From positions 1-37,455 of IMG/VR virus record IMGVR_UViG_3300042475_001430: a stretch of DNA of 37,455 bases. The stretch is one strand, 5' to 3'. The stretch comes from a virus. Below the pieces are notes generated by a model. That model was not told where the DNA came from and searched no databases. It was given only the letters and a program-made list of their open reading frames with translations. Positions 31,165-37,455 of the stretch are shown here, one piece after another. Position 1 is the first letter of the stretch. Each line of letters begins with the position of its first letter. Position numbers and translations under genes: made by a program.

Positions 31165-31851
31165 TTATTCCTTCACTTTGAGTGTTGAAAAAGTCTTGAT
31201 TAAATAATTCCAAGCCCGCTTGCTTGGTTTCCGTGTATATTCTCGAATCAGCAATTTTCCATTTCGTGTGCCTTTGTCTTCAAAGCCATCATTGTCAATT
31301 TTGTATCCATCATGAATCAGGACAATATCAGTATCAACAAAAGCTGTTGTTTCATCATGGGATGTTAATGCTTCGTGGCAGATGCCTTCCCAAAACAATC
31401 CTGAATTTTTTTTGTGTAATCTTCCTGCATGGATTGAATAGCGTTCCCGCACTTTGTCCTCTTGGCTTGTGTCATACATCAATCCTGAAATTGTAATCCA
31501 TCCACCAACCGCGCCCGCTTCATCTATTGCCTGAATTTCTGCAATGGCATCTTCAGGGAATGTTCCCAAATATTCATCAGAATCAATATGCAAACACCAA
31601 TCACCTGATGCCAATTCATCCATCTTGTTTCTGATTTCTGCAAAGTCAAAGTCAATGCCATAATCTTTGTAATAGTAATGAATAGAAACAATGCTTGGTG
31701 TGTTTGCAATGACTTCAAATTGATTTTCAAATTCATCCTTTTGTTCAACTGCACATGAAACAATTTGCGTTCCTTTTGGCAATCTTGAAATTAGTCTTGA
31801 TAAGTTTGCCTTCTTTGGATGAATGATGCAAACTGATAGTAAATTATTCAT
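31165..31851 (-). CDS. Glycosyltransferase inserted among tail genes
   Basis: This 228-residue GT-A-type protein has an N-terminal nucleotide-binding strand (LLSVCIIHPKKANLSRL), the run FAEIRNKMDELASGDW, and the DXD motif LHIDSDEY (88-94). A later segment SGLFWEGICHEAL is a typical acceptor-side motif of this group (family-2-like enzymes). It is coupled by ATGA to the tail-completion gene upstream and by a five-base gap to the major tail protein, so it is made with late virion proteins. That points to virion glycosylation rather than DNA modification. Confidence 0.85.
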   Translation of the reverse strand: MNNLLSVCIIHPKKANLSRLISRLPKGTQIVSCAVEQKDEFENQFEVIANTPSIVSIHYYYKDYGIDFDFAEIRNKMDELASGDWCLHIDSDEYLGTFPEDAIAEIQAIDEAGAVGGWITISGLMYDTSQEDKVRERYSIHAGRLHKKNSGLFWEGICHEALTSHDETTAFVDTDIVLIHDGYKIDNDGFEDKGTRNGKLLIREYTRKPSKRAWNYLIKTFSTLKVKE

Positions 31852-32309
31852 GATATTCTTGTGTAAAAAATGCGAAATGTCATCAATGTTAATCCCTTTG
31901 TCTCATCATCTGAATATGTAATTGGTTCACTTGAAATATAGTGAACAGGTGAAAAGGTTGTTGTTTCATAATCTGATTTGTAGAATTCAATCCGCAAATC
32001 TTGCAATGAATATTCCACACGCTCTGCCAATTCTTGCATGGCATGTCGTAATTTTCCTGCACCTAATGTTGGAACCTTTTTCACTGAATTCCCTAATAGA
32101 ATAAACAAATCAACTTTGCCCAAATCGGCAACCGCTGACATGTCTTCCATTGACTCTGTGAATCTTTCATCTGTTGAACCATATATCCCAACATAGTCAA
32201 ATTGATATGTTTCATATTTGTTCAGCAGGATTTGTTCATAAATTCGAACACCTGACATCATGCCAAGTTTTTCAATGATTGCATCTGTGATGTGTTTTTC
32301 TCTTGACAT
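31848..32309 (-). CDS. Tail terminator/completion protein, probable
   Basis: This 153-residue protein (MSREKHITDAIIEKLGMMSG) sits between a gpG-like morphogenesis protein and the major tail protein, where siphoviruses encode the tail terminator (gpU-like) ring. The sequence alternates helix and strand (YETYQFDYVGIYGS, VDLFILLGNSV), which fits that small alpha/beta fold. The call is by position and size. Confidence 0.6.
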   Translation of the reverse strand: MSREKHITDAIIEKLGMMSGVRIYEQILLNKYETYQFDYVGIYGSTDERFTESMEDMSAVADLGKVDLFILLGNSVKKVPTLGAGKLRHAMQELAERVEYSLQDLRIEFYKSDYETTTFSPVHYISSEPITYSDDETKGLTLMTFRIFYTRIS

Positions 32310-32312
32310 AAA

Positions 32313-32918
32313 TCATTCCCGTGTTCTGTTTTGCATGTCTTGTAATTGCTGGACAATTGCCATCTTGATTTGCTTTGTGAATCTTTCTTTGACATTTGAA
32401 TTGAAATCATCAATTGCATTTTGCCAATATGGTCTTGCTTTAATATCAACACCGCCTTTCTGTTCAACTGACAATGCAATACGCTTGAAAAATGGTGCTT
32501 TTGTTTTGTAATATTTGAACCAAAAGAACTGTGCCATTTTGGTTGTTTCCTTTTTCATCTTCCGACCGCTTTTGCTTTTGATAACAGTCAATGGTGTTCC
32601 TTTGATGAATCCACCAAATTCATGAATTGCAGCATAGACAACTTTGCTTCCATATTCCAATTCAAATTTGTTTCCGCTTTGTTTTGCACGGTAGATATTG
32701 TTTGGATTATTCTTGATGAATGATTGAAACAATTTGCCACTTGATTTGTACAAAACATTTCCCGTATTGAAAACAGGTGCTGCCGATGATGAACCGCCTG
32801 TTGCACCTTGATCTTTCATGAATTTCGCAATTGATATTTGCATGAAAACAGGGAATTGTTGCATCTGGTCTGCAATAACAGGTCTGATGACATTCATTGC
32901 TTGTGAAGCTGAAAACAT
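32313..32918 (-). CDS. HK97 gp10 / Mu gpG-like virion morphogenesis protein
   Basis: This 201-residue protein has the family's YAAIHEFGGFIKG near the middle and the closing motif KARPYWQNAIDDF followed by a basic helix. Members finish the head-tail joint or tail. It lies in the usual place between the connector and the tail terminator. The start follows the connector stop without a gap. Confidence 0.75.
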   Translation of the reverse strand: MFSASQAMNVIRPVIADQMQQFPVFMQISIAKFMKDQGATGGSSSAAPVFNTGNVLYKSSGKLFQSFIKNNPNNIYRAKQSGNKFELEYGSKVVYAAIHEFGGFIKGTPLTVIKSKSGRKMKKETTKMAQFFWFKYYKTKAPFFKRIALSVEQKGGVDIKARPYWQNAIDDFNSNVKERFTKQIKMAIVQQLQDMQNRTRE

Positions 32919-33545
32919 TTACACCACCGCAATTCTATATTTGTCAAAGAATCTTTGCCATTTCAAATCCTGCAAAATACTTGCATTCACATTCTGTCCT
33001 GCACCGCCTGTGGAAACAGAACCAAGCCCAAACCAATTACCACCATTTGCGCTTTGCTTGTAGATCCATGATGCCATTTCAACAATACCTTGAATCACTG
33101 TGTTGGGTAAATTGGCATCGCTCCACCCTGTTGAAAGTGTTGCACGAAATTGCCCGCTGTTGATGTTCCTGAATATCACGAAATTCAATCCGTTATCAAC
33201 TGATGTTGTATAGTTTCCTGCGCTCACATTTGCATAGCTTCCAAATTCATCAACACGCCATTGGAAAGCCGTCACAGATGTGTTTGCATTGAAAGGGATA
33301 TATTTCCACCTGTGTTCACTTTCCAAGCCGTGACGGGCTTGTGAATAGGTAAAAACATAATTTATAACAGATGCTCGAAGAGGCTGATTGCAATAGCCTT
33401 CAGCCTCATCAAAGCATATATCAAATAAATCATCGAACCATTCATATAATACGGCATCCTCCGCAGATTGATCACCTGCCAATTCAAGATTGTTGAATTG
33501 AAAAAATGCCTGTTGAATGCGAGGGTATGCCGTTGAATAACTCAT
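32919..33545 (-). CDS. Head-tail connector (adaptor) protein
   Basis: This 208-residue protein is probably the adaptor ring docked under the portal (gp6-like). The N-terminal helical half has EWFDDLFDICFDEAEGYCNQPL, matching the helical bundle of such connectors. A beta-rich insertion and the helix NTVIQGIVEMASWIYKQS follow. It comes after the capsid gene and a 60-residue protein, and overlaps that small gene as ATGA. Confidence 0.7.
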   Translation of the reverse strand: MSYSTAYPRIQQAFFQFNNLELAGDQSAEDAVLYEWFDDLFDICFDEAEGYCNQPLRASVINYVFTYSQARHGLESEHRWKYIPFNANTSVTAFQWRVDEFGSYANVSAGNYTTSVDNGLNFVIFRNINSGQFRATLSTGWSDANLPNTVIQGIVEMASWIYKQSANGGNWFGLGSVSTGGAGQNVNASILQDLKWQRFFDKYRIAVV

Positions 33546-33724
33546 TTCTTTGTTGCCTTTGGTTCTGATGATTTTTTAGAAATTACGGATGCAGGTTTTT
33601 CGCCTGCATCCTCTTTTGTCACATGTCCACTTGCACTAAGTTTTTCAAATTCCCAATCTTGCAATTGTGTTATTCTTCCAACTTCTAATCCTGCAAATGA
33701 TTTCAATACAATTGCATCAATCAT
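33542..33724 (-). CDS. Small head-associated hypothetical protein
   Basis: The protein has 60 residues. The N-terminus MIDAIVLKSFAGLEVGRITQLQDWEFEKLSASGHV resembles short proteins found between capsid and connector genes in many siphoviruses. A lysine- and serine-rich tail (SVISKKSSEPKATKK) follows. AGGTGA just before ATG 33724 is a strong ribosome site. It could be a head decoration or completion protein. Confidence 0.6.
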   Translation of the reverse strand: MIDAIVLKSFAGLEVGRITQLQDWEFEKLSASGHVTKEDAGEKPASVISKKSSEPKATKK

Positions 33725-33735
33725 GGTTCACCTGA

Positions 33736-34959
33736 TTAAGTAGTTGATGTTTTCAACACACCGATTGCAGATGGTGCAGGGAATGCAATTCCGATTGATT
33801 CGCTTACCATGATTCCGCGTTGTGATGTTCCACCCAAGCCTGTTGATGCAAAGTATTCTTTGTATTCATCAATCGAAACATCCTCACGAATTCCAAGAAT
33901 TGAATATTGTGAAAAGTCTGCATAAACTGCTGATGCAACATTTGCACCGTCTGTTGGGAATAATGAATCAGGCACAACATGCATTGGTCTGCCTGTTGGT
34001 GTGACATAGGTATTGTTTTCGAGTGCTGTCAATCCAATTGAATTCACTTCCATTGGTCGAATCATGTCCCAAATTGGTCTGCCATTCACACCGTCTGTTT
34101 CTTTGAGCAAATATCCAAATACAGATTGTGGCACAACAAATACACCATTTGCACCAACTGATGAATTCACACCCAAACGAAGATTGATAAGGTCTTTCCA
34201 TGAGATGTCTGCAAATGCATCTTTTGTTGAATTATTTGCACCGCCTTGTCTGATTACGGATGTTCCTGACAATACCAAACATCCTGTGAATTCAGGTGCA
34301 TTTCCTGTGCCTTTGAAAAACTGCTTGTCCTCTGCTTCTGCCACTGCCTGTGCCAATCCACTGATTGTGTAATCCAAAAACGCTGGTGTTGCATCGCGCA
34401 ATTGTTCATCAGAAACAATACATCCACCAACAATTTTCTTGGCTGTCAATGCTGTTCCTGTATAGAAATTTGCACTGTCTGTCAATGTGAGGGATGAACC
34501 TTCGGAAACAACCGCCGCACTGAATGAACCTGATGATGTGATGTTTTCAACTTTGCCACGCATTGGATAAATTTTTGCAAGTGCTCTTGCATAACCAAAT
34601 CTATCTGCATAAGACATGATTTCTTCCACCCAAAATTGTGGAACGGCAAAACCACCTTGTGCATTTGTGCCTGTGTTGAAATTTGCTCTTGTCAAATACT
34701 TTTCATTTGCTCTGTTTGCAATGTCTTCTGCTGCACCAATTTTGCCTTTGGTGATTGCTGTAATGTAATCAGCAACAATGCGAGCCTGATCGCGTTTGGA
34801 ATCATGCTCTGCTTTCACTTTCACAAAACCTGATTGTGGAACATTGATAGGATTCATGTTGCGAAGTTTTTCCTGTGCTAATTCATTTGCTTTGGTTTCA
34901 ACAACCTTTTGCAAATCTTCTTTTGTTGTTGTTATGATGTTAGAATTCATCTTATTCAT
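33736..34959 (-). CDS. Major capsid protein (HK97 fold)
   Basis: This 407-residue protein has a charged helical N-terminal segment of about 80 residues (KEDLQKVVETKANELAQEKL) like the delta/scaffolding domain removed by the prohead protease. The HK97 core follows, with GGFAVPQFWVEEIM, IVGGCIVSDEQLRDATPAF, EAEDKQFFKGTG and, near the end, the E-loop/A-domain type YSILGIREDVSI. I prefer ATG 34959, which overlaps the protease stop as ATGA; ATGs at 34965 and 34950 are also in frame. Confidence 0.93.
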   Translation of the reverse strand: MNKMNSNIITTTKEDLQKVVETKANELAQEKLRNMNPINVPQSGFVKVKAEHDSKRDQARIVADYITAITKGKIGAAEDIANRANEKYLTRANFNTGTNAQGGFAVPQFWVEEIMSYADRFGYARALAKIYPMRGKVENITSSGSFSAAVVSEGSSLTLTDSANFYTGTALTAKKIVGGCIVSDEQLRDATPAFLDYTISGLAQAVAEAEDKQFFKGTGNAPEFTGCLVLSGTSVIRQGGANNSTKDAFADISWKDLINLRLGVNSSVGANGVFVVPQSVFGYLLKETDGVNGRPIWDMIRPMEVNSIGLTALENNTYVTPTGRPMHVVPDSLFPTDGANVASAVYADFSQYSILGIREDVSIDEYKEYFASTGLGGTSQRGIMVSESIGIAFPAPSAIGVLKTSTT

Positions 34960-36281
34960 TTCCATTCAATTGTGTTCAAAATTGTTTCTGCATTCATCTT
35001 GACAGGCAATTCAATTGAAAAGCCTCTTTCAGTATCAATCGCTTTTTTGATTTTCTTGTTTCCTTCATTGATCATCCCAACGCCTTCCATAATCAATGAC
35101 ATTGTTGTTGCTGCAATTCTTCTGCCTGCTCTTGTTTCAAATGATGCTTCAACAGGTGCTGTTGCATCTGGTGATGGTTGTGCAGGTGCAGGTTCAACTT
35201 GTGGTTCTGGTTGTGTTGTTGCATCAGGATTCAAAATTGACATGACTTTTTCTGCCATTGCAATTGTGCCTTCTTCTGCTGCTTGTGTTGCCAATGTTTC
35301 ATCAATTCCCAATTCCTCTTTCAAGAACAGCAACGCGGCTTCCTTGATGACTGGTAGCAATTGTTCTTCGATGGCAACAACCTGTTCAGGTGTCAACATT
35401 CGTTTTTCCTCATATAATTTTTTTAATACATCGCGGAAACTTTTGGTTTGCTGATTCTCAAAATGTTTCTTGATTAATGCATCACGATTTGCGGGAATCG
35501 TGACAACCGAAAATTCAACCAATTCTGATTTTGTGTATGTGATTATTTTTTCACCATCAATGGTTTGTTCTGTTTGTTCAATTGGAATGATACCAACGGA
35601 AACGGCAGACACAAATCCATTTTTGATTTTGTCATTTACCTTGCATGCCTTTTCATCATTCATGTCCAATTGGATTGTGGCTTCCAAGTTTTCACCATTC
35701 AAGAAAAACCCAAGGCATTTTCCAATTGGCAAATAATCTGATTTGTGATTGATTAAGACAACAGGATTATTCATGTATGCTGAATAATCAATTCCACTTG
35801 GAATAATGATGGTTCCGTATCTGTCAACATCAGGAGTGCTGATGGTGAAAGACCATATGCCATCATCCTTTTCTTCATATTCCTTTTCATCATAATCGCG
35901 TTTCACCAAAGTGAATTCACGATGGATAACATTTTGCATATTCATTCCTTTTGATTCTTGTTTTGCTTTTGCTGATTCAATTATGTTTCTTGACCATGTG
36001 AAGCCCGCATCACCACCCCACAAACCCCATGCAACACGCCCTTTGCTTGGATATCCTTTTTCATCAGGTTCAAAGCCTTCTGCTTTCTTGTCAACTTCAT
36101 GCCTTGAAAAATAGGAATACATCCTTTGCACAATGTCAAATGAAAGTTCATCACCATTGACAATTTGCCGTGCTCTGATTCTTCCAACACGCGTTCCACC
36201 TTCGTGACCATCTTCAATCCATTTGATTGCGCGAGCGGCTTCAATCTTCATGCCTTCTGTTGGTTTGTATGTTTCTGCCAT
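34956..36281 (-). CDS. HK97-type prohead protease (S78) with extra N- and C-terminal domains
   Basis: The protein has 441 residues. The protease core (about 115-275) shows VVLINHKSD (H179), FVSAVSVG (S225/S228) and SELVEFSVVTIPAN (E256), the catalytic residues of the family that cuts the capsid scaffold. It is preceded by a domain of about 110 residues (KPTEGMKIEAARAIKWIEDG, then GRVAWGLWGGDAGFTW) found as a separate or fused module in many phages. It is followed by a Pro/Ala/Glu-rich, helical C-terminus that could be an internal scaffold. ATG 36281 lies two bases after the MuF stop. Confidence 0.88.
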   Translation of the reverse strand: MAETYKPTEGMKIEAARAIKWIEDGHEGGTRVGRIRARQIVNGDELSFDIVQRMYSYFSRHEVDKKAEGFEPDEKGYPSKGRVAWGLWGGDAGFTWSRNIIESAKAKQESKGMNMQNVIHREFTLVKRDYDEKEYEEKDDGIWSFTISTPDVDRYGTIIIPSGIDYSAYMNNPVVLINHKSDYLPIGKCLGFFLNGENLEATIQLDMNDEKACKVNDKIKNGFVSAVSVGIIPIEQTEQTIDGEKIITYTKSELVEFSVVTIPANRDALIKKHFENQQTKSFRDVLKKLYEEKRMLTPEQVVAIEEQLLPVIKEAALLFLKEELGIDETLATQAAEEGTIAMAEKVMSILNPDATTQPEPQVEPAPAQPSPDATAPVEASFETRAGRRIAATTMSLIMEGVGMINEGNKKIKKAIDTERGFSIELPVKMNAETILNTIEWK

Positions 36282-36283
36282 GA

Positions 36284-37455
36284 CTATTTGTCCTGAACAG
36301 GAAACAAATAACAACGGCAATTCACCACATTGGAAACATCAACCGATGTTCCACCCTGTGATCTGCCACATGGTCTGTCAATCAATGAACCATCACGAAA
36401 TTTGAACCAACCAAGATCATTTTCAATTTGTCCATCCATACGCCTGTGACTTGGTCTGACTCTGCCATCCCTTTGTGAATTCCACATTGACTTGATTCCC
36501 ATTCCTGTGAACACACTTTTTTGCGTTCCTGTTGTCACTGATGTTGCCGTTGTCTGTGCAATCATCTTTGTTCTTGATGTTGAAAGTGTTCTGAATTTCC
36601 TTTGCAATATTTCATCAATCACTTCCTTTGGTTGTGTTGCATTTTCTGCAATTGTTTCAATGACATCATCTTTTATCAAGAACATGGAATCCTGAATTGA
36701 TTCAGATATATTTGCATTCAAATCCCGTGTCATCTGTTGGATTTCCTGTCCTAACTGCCCTGTCAAATCTTCCATCCCCAAACCCAAATCAGACAAAACT
36801 TGTTGCATGACAACTTGTGTTGATTCTGCAATTGTCAAATTCAATTCATTTAATTGTTCATCAGTTAGGTTCATTGACATTTCAGGATCATAACCTTTTG
36901 CAACGGCTTCATCCGCTTGTATTTGGAATTGTTCAACAAATGACTTGACAAGAATTCCCAATTTGCCTGATATGCTATTTGCCATTTCATCATATTGTCG
37001 CCATGATTCCGCTTTGGCATCTGCTGTTTGCATAGGGAATGATCGTGGAACAATAGTATTTTTTGCCCCCTGCAATGCCCTTGGTTGAACGGAAACTGAT
37101 TCAGGTGATGAAACTACCGTTGTAATAGGAACAAGACCATTGACAAGCATTGCAACATCACCGCCTTGAATTGTGTCATAACCCCTTTCGCGCCTTGCAT
37201 CATTGATTGTTTTGATGCCATATTTCAATTCGAATTCTTCCTGCTTGGTTTGGGAATCAACATCAGCAAATTCGTATGGTTGTGCCTGAATCAATATGTC
37301 ATCTTCATAGCGTCTAAAATGTCTTGTGAATTCTTCTGCCATGTAAATTGCAACAGGATCAATTGTCTGTTGTCTAAACACGGCATATTGAACTTCTGCT
37401 GTTGCACGATTTTGAAATTCACCTGTTAGCATTCCTGTTGGAACACCAAACACTT
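36284..37455 (-). CDS. Portal-MuF fusion, C-terminal part with MuF-like domain
   Basis: This is the continuation of the portal gene that begins at 1063; the terminal repeat joins the halves in frame. After the portal end (FGVPTGMLTGEFQNR, QPYEFADVD) a helical linker leads to a Mu gpF-like minor head domain, with TKMIAQTTATSVTTGTQKS, then MWNSQRDGRVRPSHRRMDGQ, then VVNCRCYLFPV. The RxSHRxMDGQ and NCRC motifs are the MuF hallmark. MuF proteins aid head assembly and are often separate genes, so the fusion is notable. The stop is TAG at 36286-36284. Confidence 0.9.
   Translation of the reverse strand, partial: VFGVPTGMLTGEFQNRATAEVQYAVFRQQTIDPVAIYMAEEFTRHFRRYEDDILIQAQPYEFADVDSQTKQEEFELKYGIKTINDARRERGYDTIQGGDVAMLVNGLVPITTVVSSPESVSVQPRALQGAKNTIVPRSFPMQTADAKAESWRQYDEMANSISGKLGILVKSFVEQFQIQADEAVAKGYDPEMSMNLTDEQLNELNLTIAESTQVVMQQVLSDLGLGMEDLTGQLGQEIQQMTRDLNANISESIQDSMFLIKDDVIETIAENATQPKEVIDEILQRKFRTLSTSRTKMIAQTTATSVTTGTQKSVFTGMGIKSMWNSQRDGRVRPSHRRMDGQIENDLGWFKFRDGSLIDRPCGRSQGGTSVDVSNVVNCRCYLFPVQDK
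37264..37455. repeat. Terminal direct repeat, right copy
   Basis: This copy matches bases 1-192 with four substitutions, in three codons of the portal gene (AAC/AAT, AGG/CGT, GTG/GTT). The protein sequence is unchanged. It shows that the window wraps once around a genome of about 37,263 bp. Confidence 0.95.

Noticed and set aside
32611-32640. Third copy of the promoter word (CCACCAAAT)
   Set aside because: It encodes the FGGF motif of the gpG-like protein, and the rest of the promoter block is absent.
34909-35454. Long plus-strand frame of 181 codons opposite the protease gene
   Set aside because: It is antisense to a well-supported gene and its low-complexity hydrophobic translation is what the complement of that gene's codons produces. 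It has no ribosome site.

Overview
The window is an essentially complete genome of a tailed double-stranded DNA phage with a long non-contractile (siphovirus-type) tail and an HK97-type capsid. Every gene I can support reads leftward on the minus strand. Bases 1-192 recur at 37264-37455 with four substitutions. The contig therefore closes into a unit of about 37,263 bp, and the gene broken by the window ends is a single 680-residue portal-MuF fusion. I see no integrase, lysogeny repressor, tRNA, rRNA or CRISPR array, so a virulent lifestyle is the simplest inference. The host is uncertain. A DUF3127 protein and two promoter-like blocks of the form TTTG-N20-TA..TTG point to Bacteroidota. Many clear Shine-Dalgarno sequences (GGGAGG, AGGAG, GGAG) are not typical of that phylum.

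Read in the direction of transcription, the genome falls into two blocks. The early block starts at two near-identical promoter blocks (21380-21338 and 21076-21034) and runs down to about 8.6 kb. It holds small unknown proteins, an HTH protein, a Sak4-like RecA-family ATPase with a RecB-like exonuclease, a coiled-coil HTH protein, a glycine-linker protein encoded by six long G-runs, a DnaA-domain-IV-like protein, a glycosyltransferase with an unknown partner, a ribbon-helix-helix-like protein, a primase-helicase, a DNA methyltransferase, a PD-(D/E)XK nuclease, a gp88-like protein, a GH19 endolysin, a DUF3127 protein and a second glycosyltransferase. Several tiny membrane proteins are interspersed. 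The block ends at a strong terminator (8584-8624).

The late block begins just after that, past a perfect 15-bp palindrome and a leader with two mutually exclusive hairpins. It runs through holin-like proteins, an L,D-transpeptidase-like enzyme, tail-fibre-like proteins, a metallophosphoesterase, a ParB-methyltransferase fusion, both terminase subunits and the portal-MuF fusion. After crossing the contig ends it continues with prohead protease, major capsid protein, connector and tail-completion proteins, a third glycosyltransferase, major tail protein, tail chaperones with a candidate +1 frameshift, a 1506-residue tape measure and distal tail proteins. A hairpin with a long U-run (21396-21440) closes it immediately before the early promoters.

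The features most worth pursuing are the UUU_CGU frameshift candidate in the tail chaperones, the G-run array inside a replication-region gene, the alternative hairpins in the late leader, the three glycosyltransferases (one inside the tail operon), the DnaA-like protein without an ATPase, and the exclusively synonymous differences between the two terminal copies of the portal gene. Nearly all neighbouring genes are coupled by ATGA-type overlaps.
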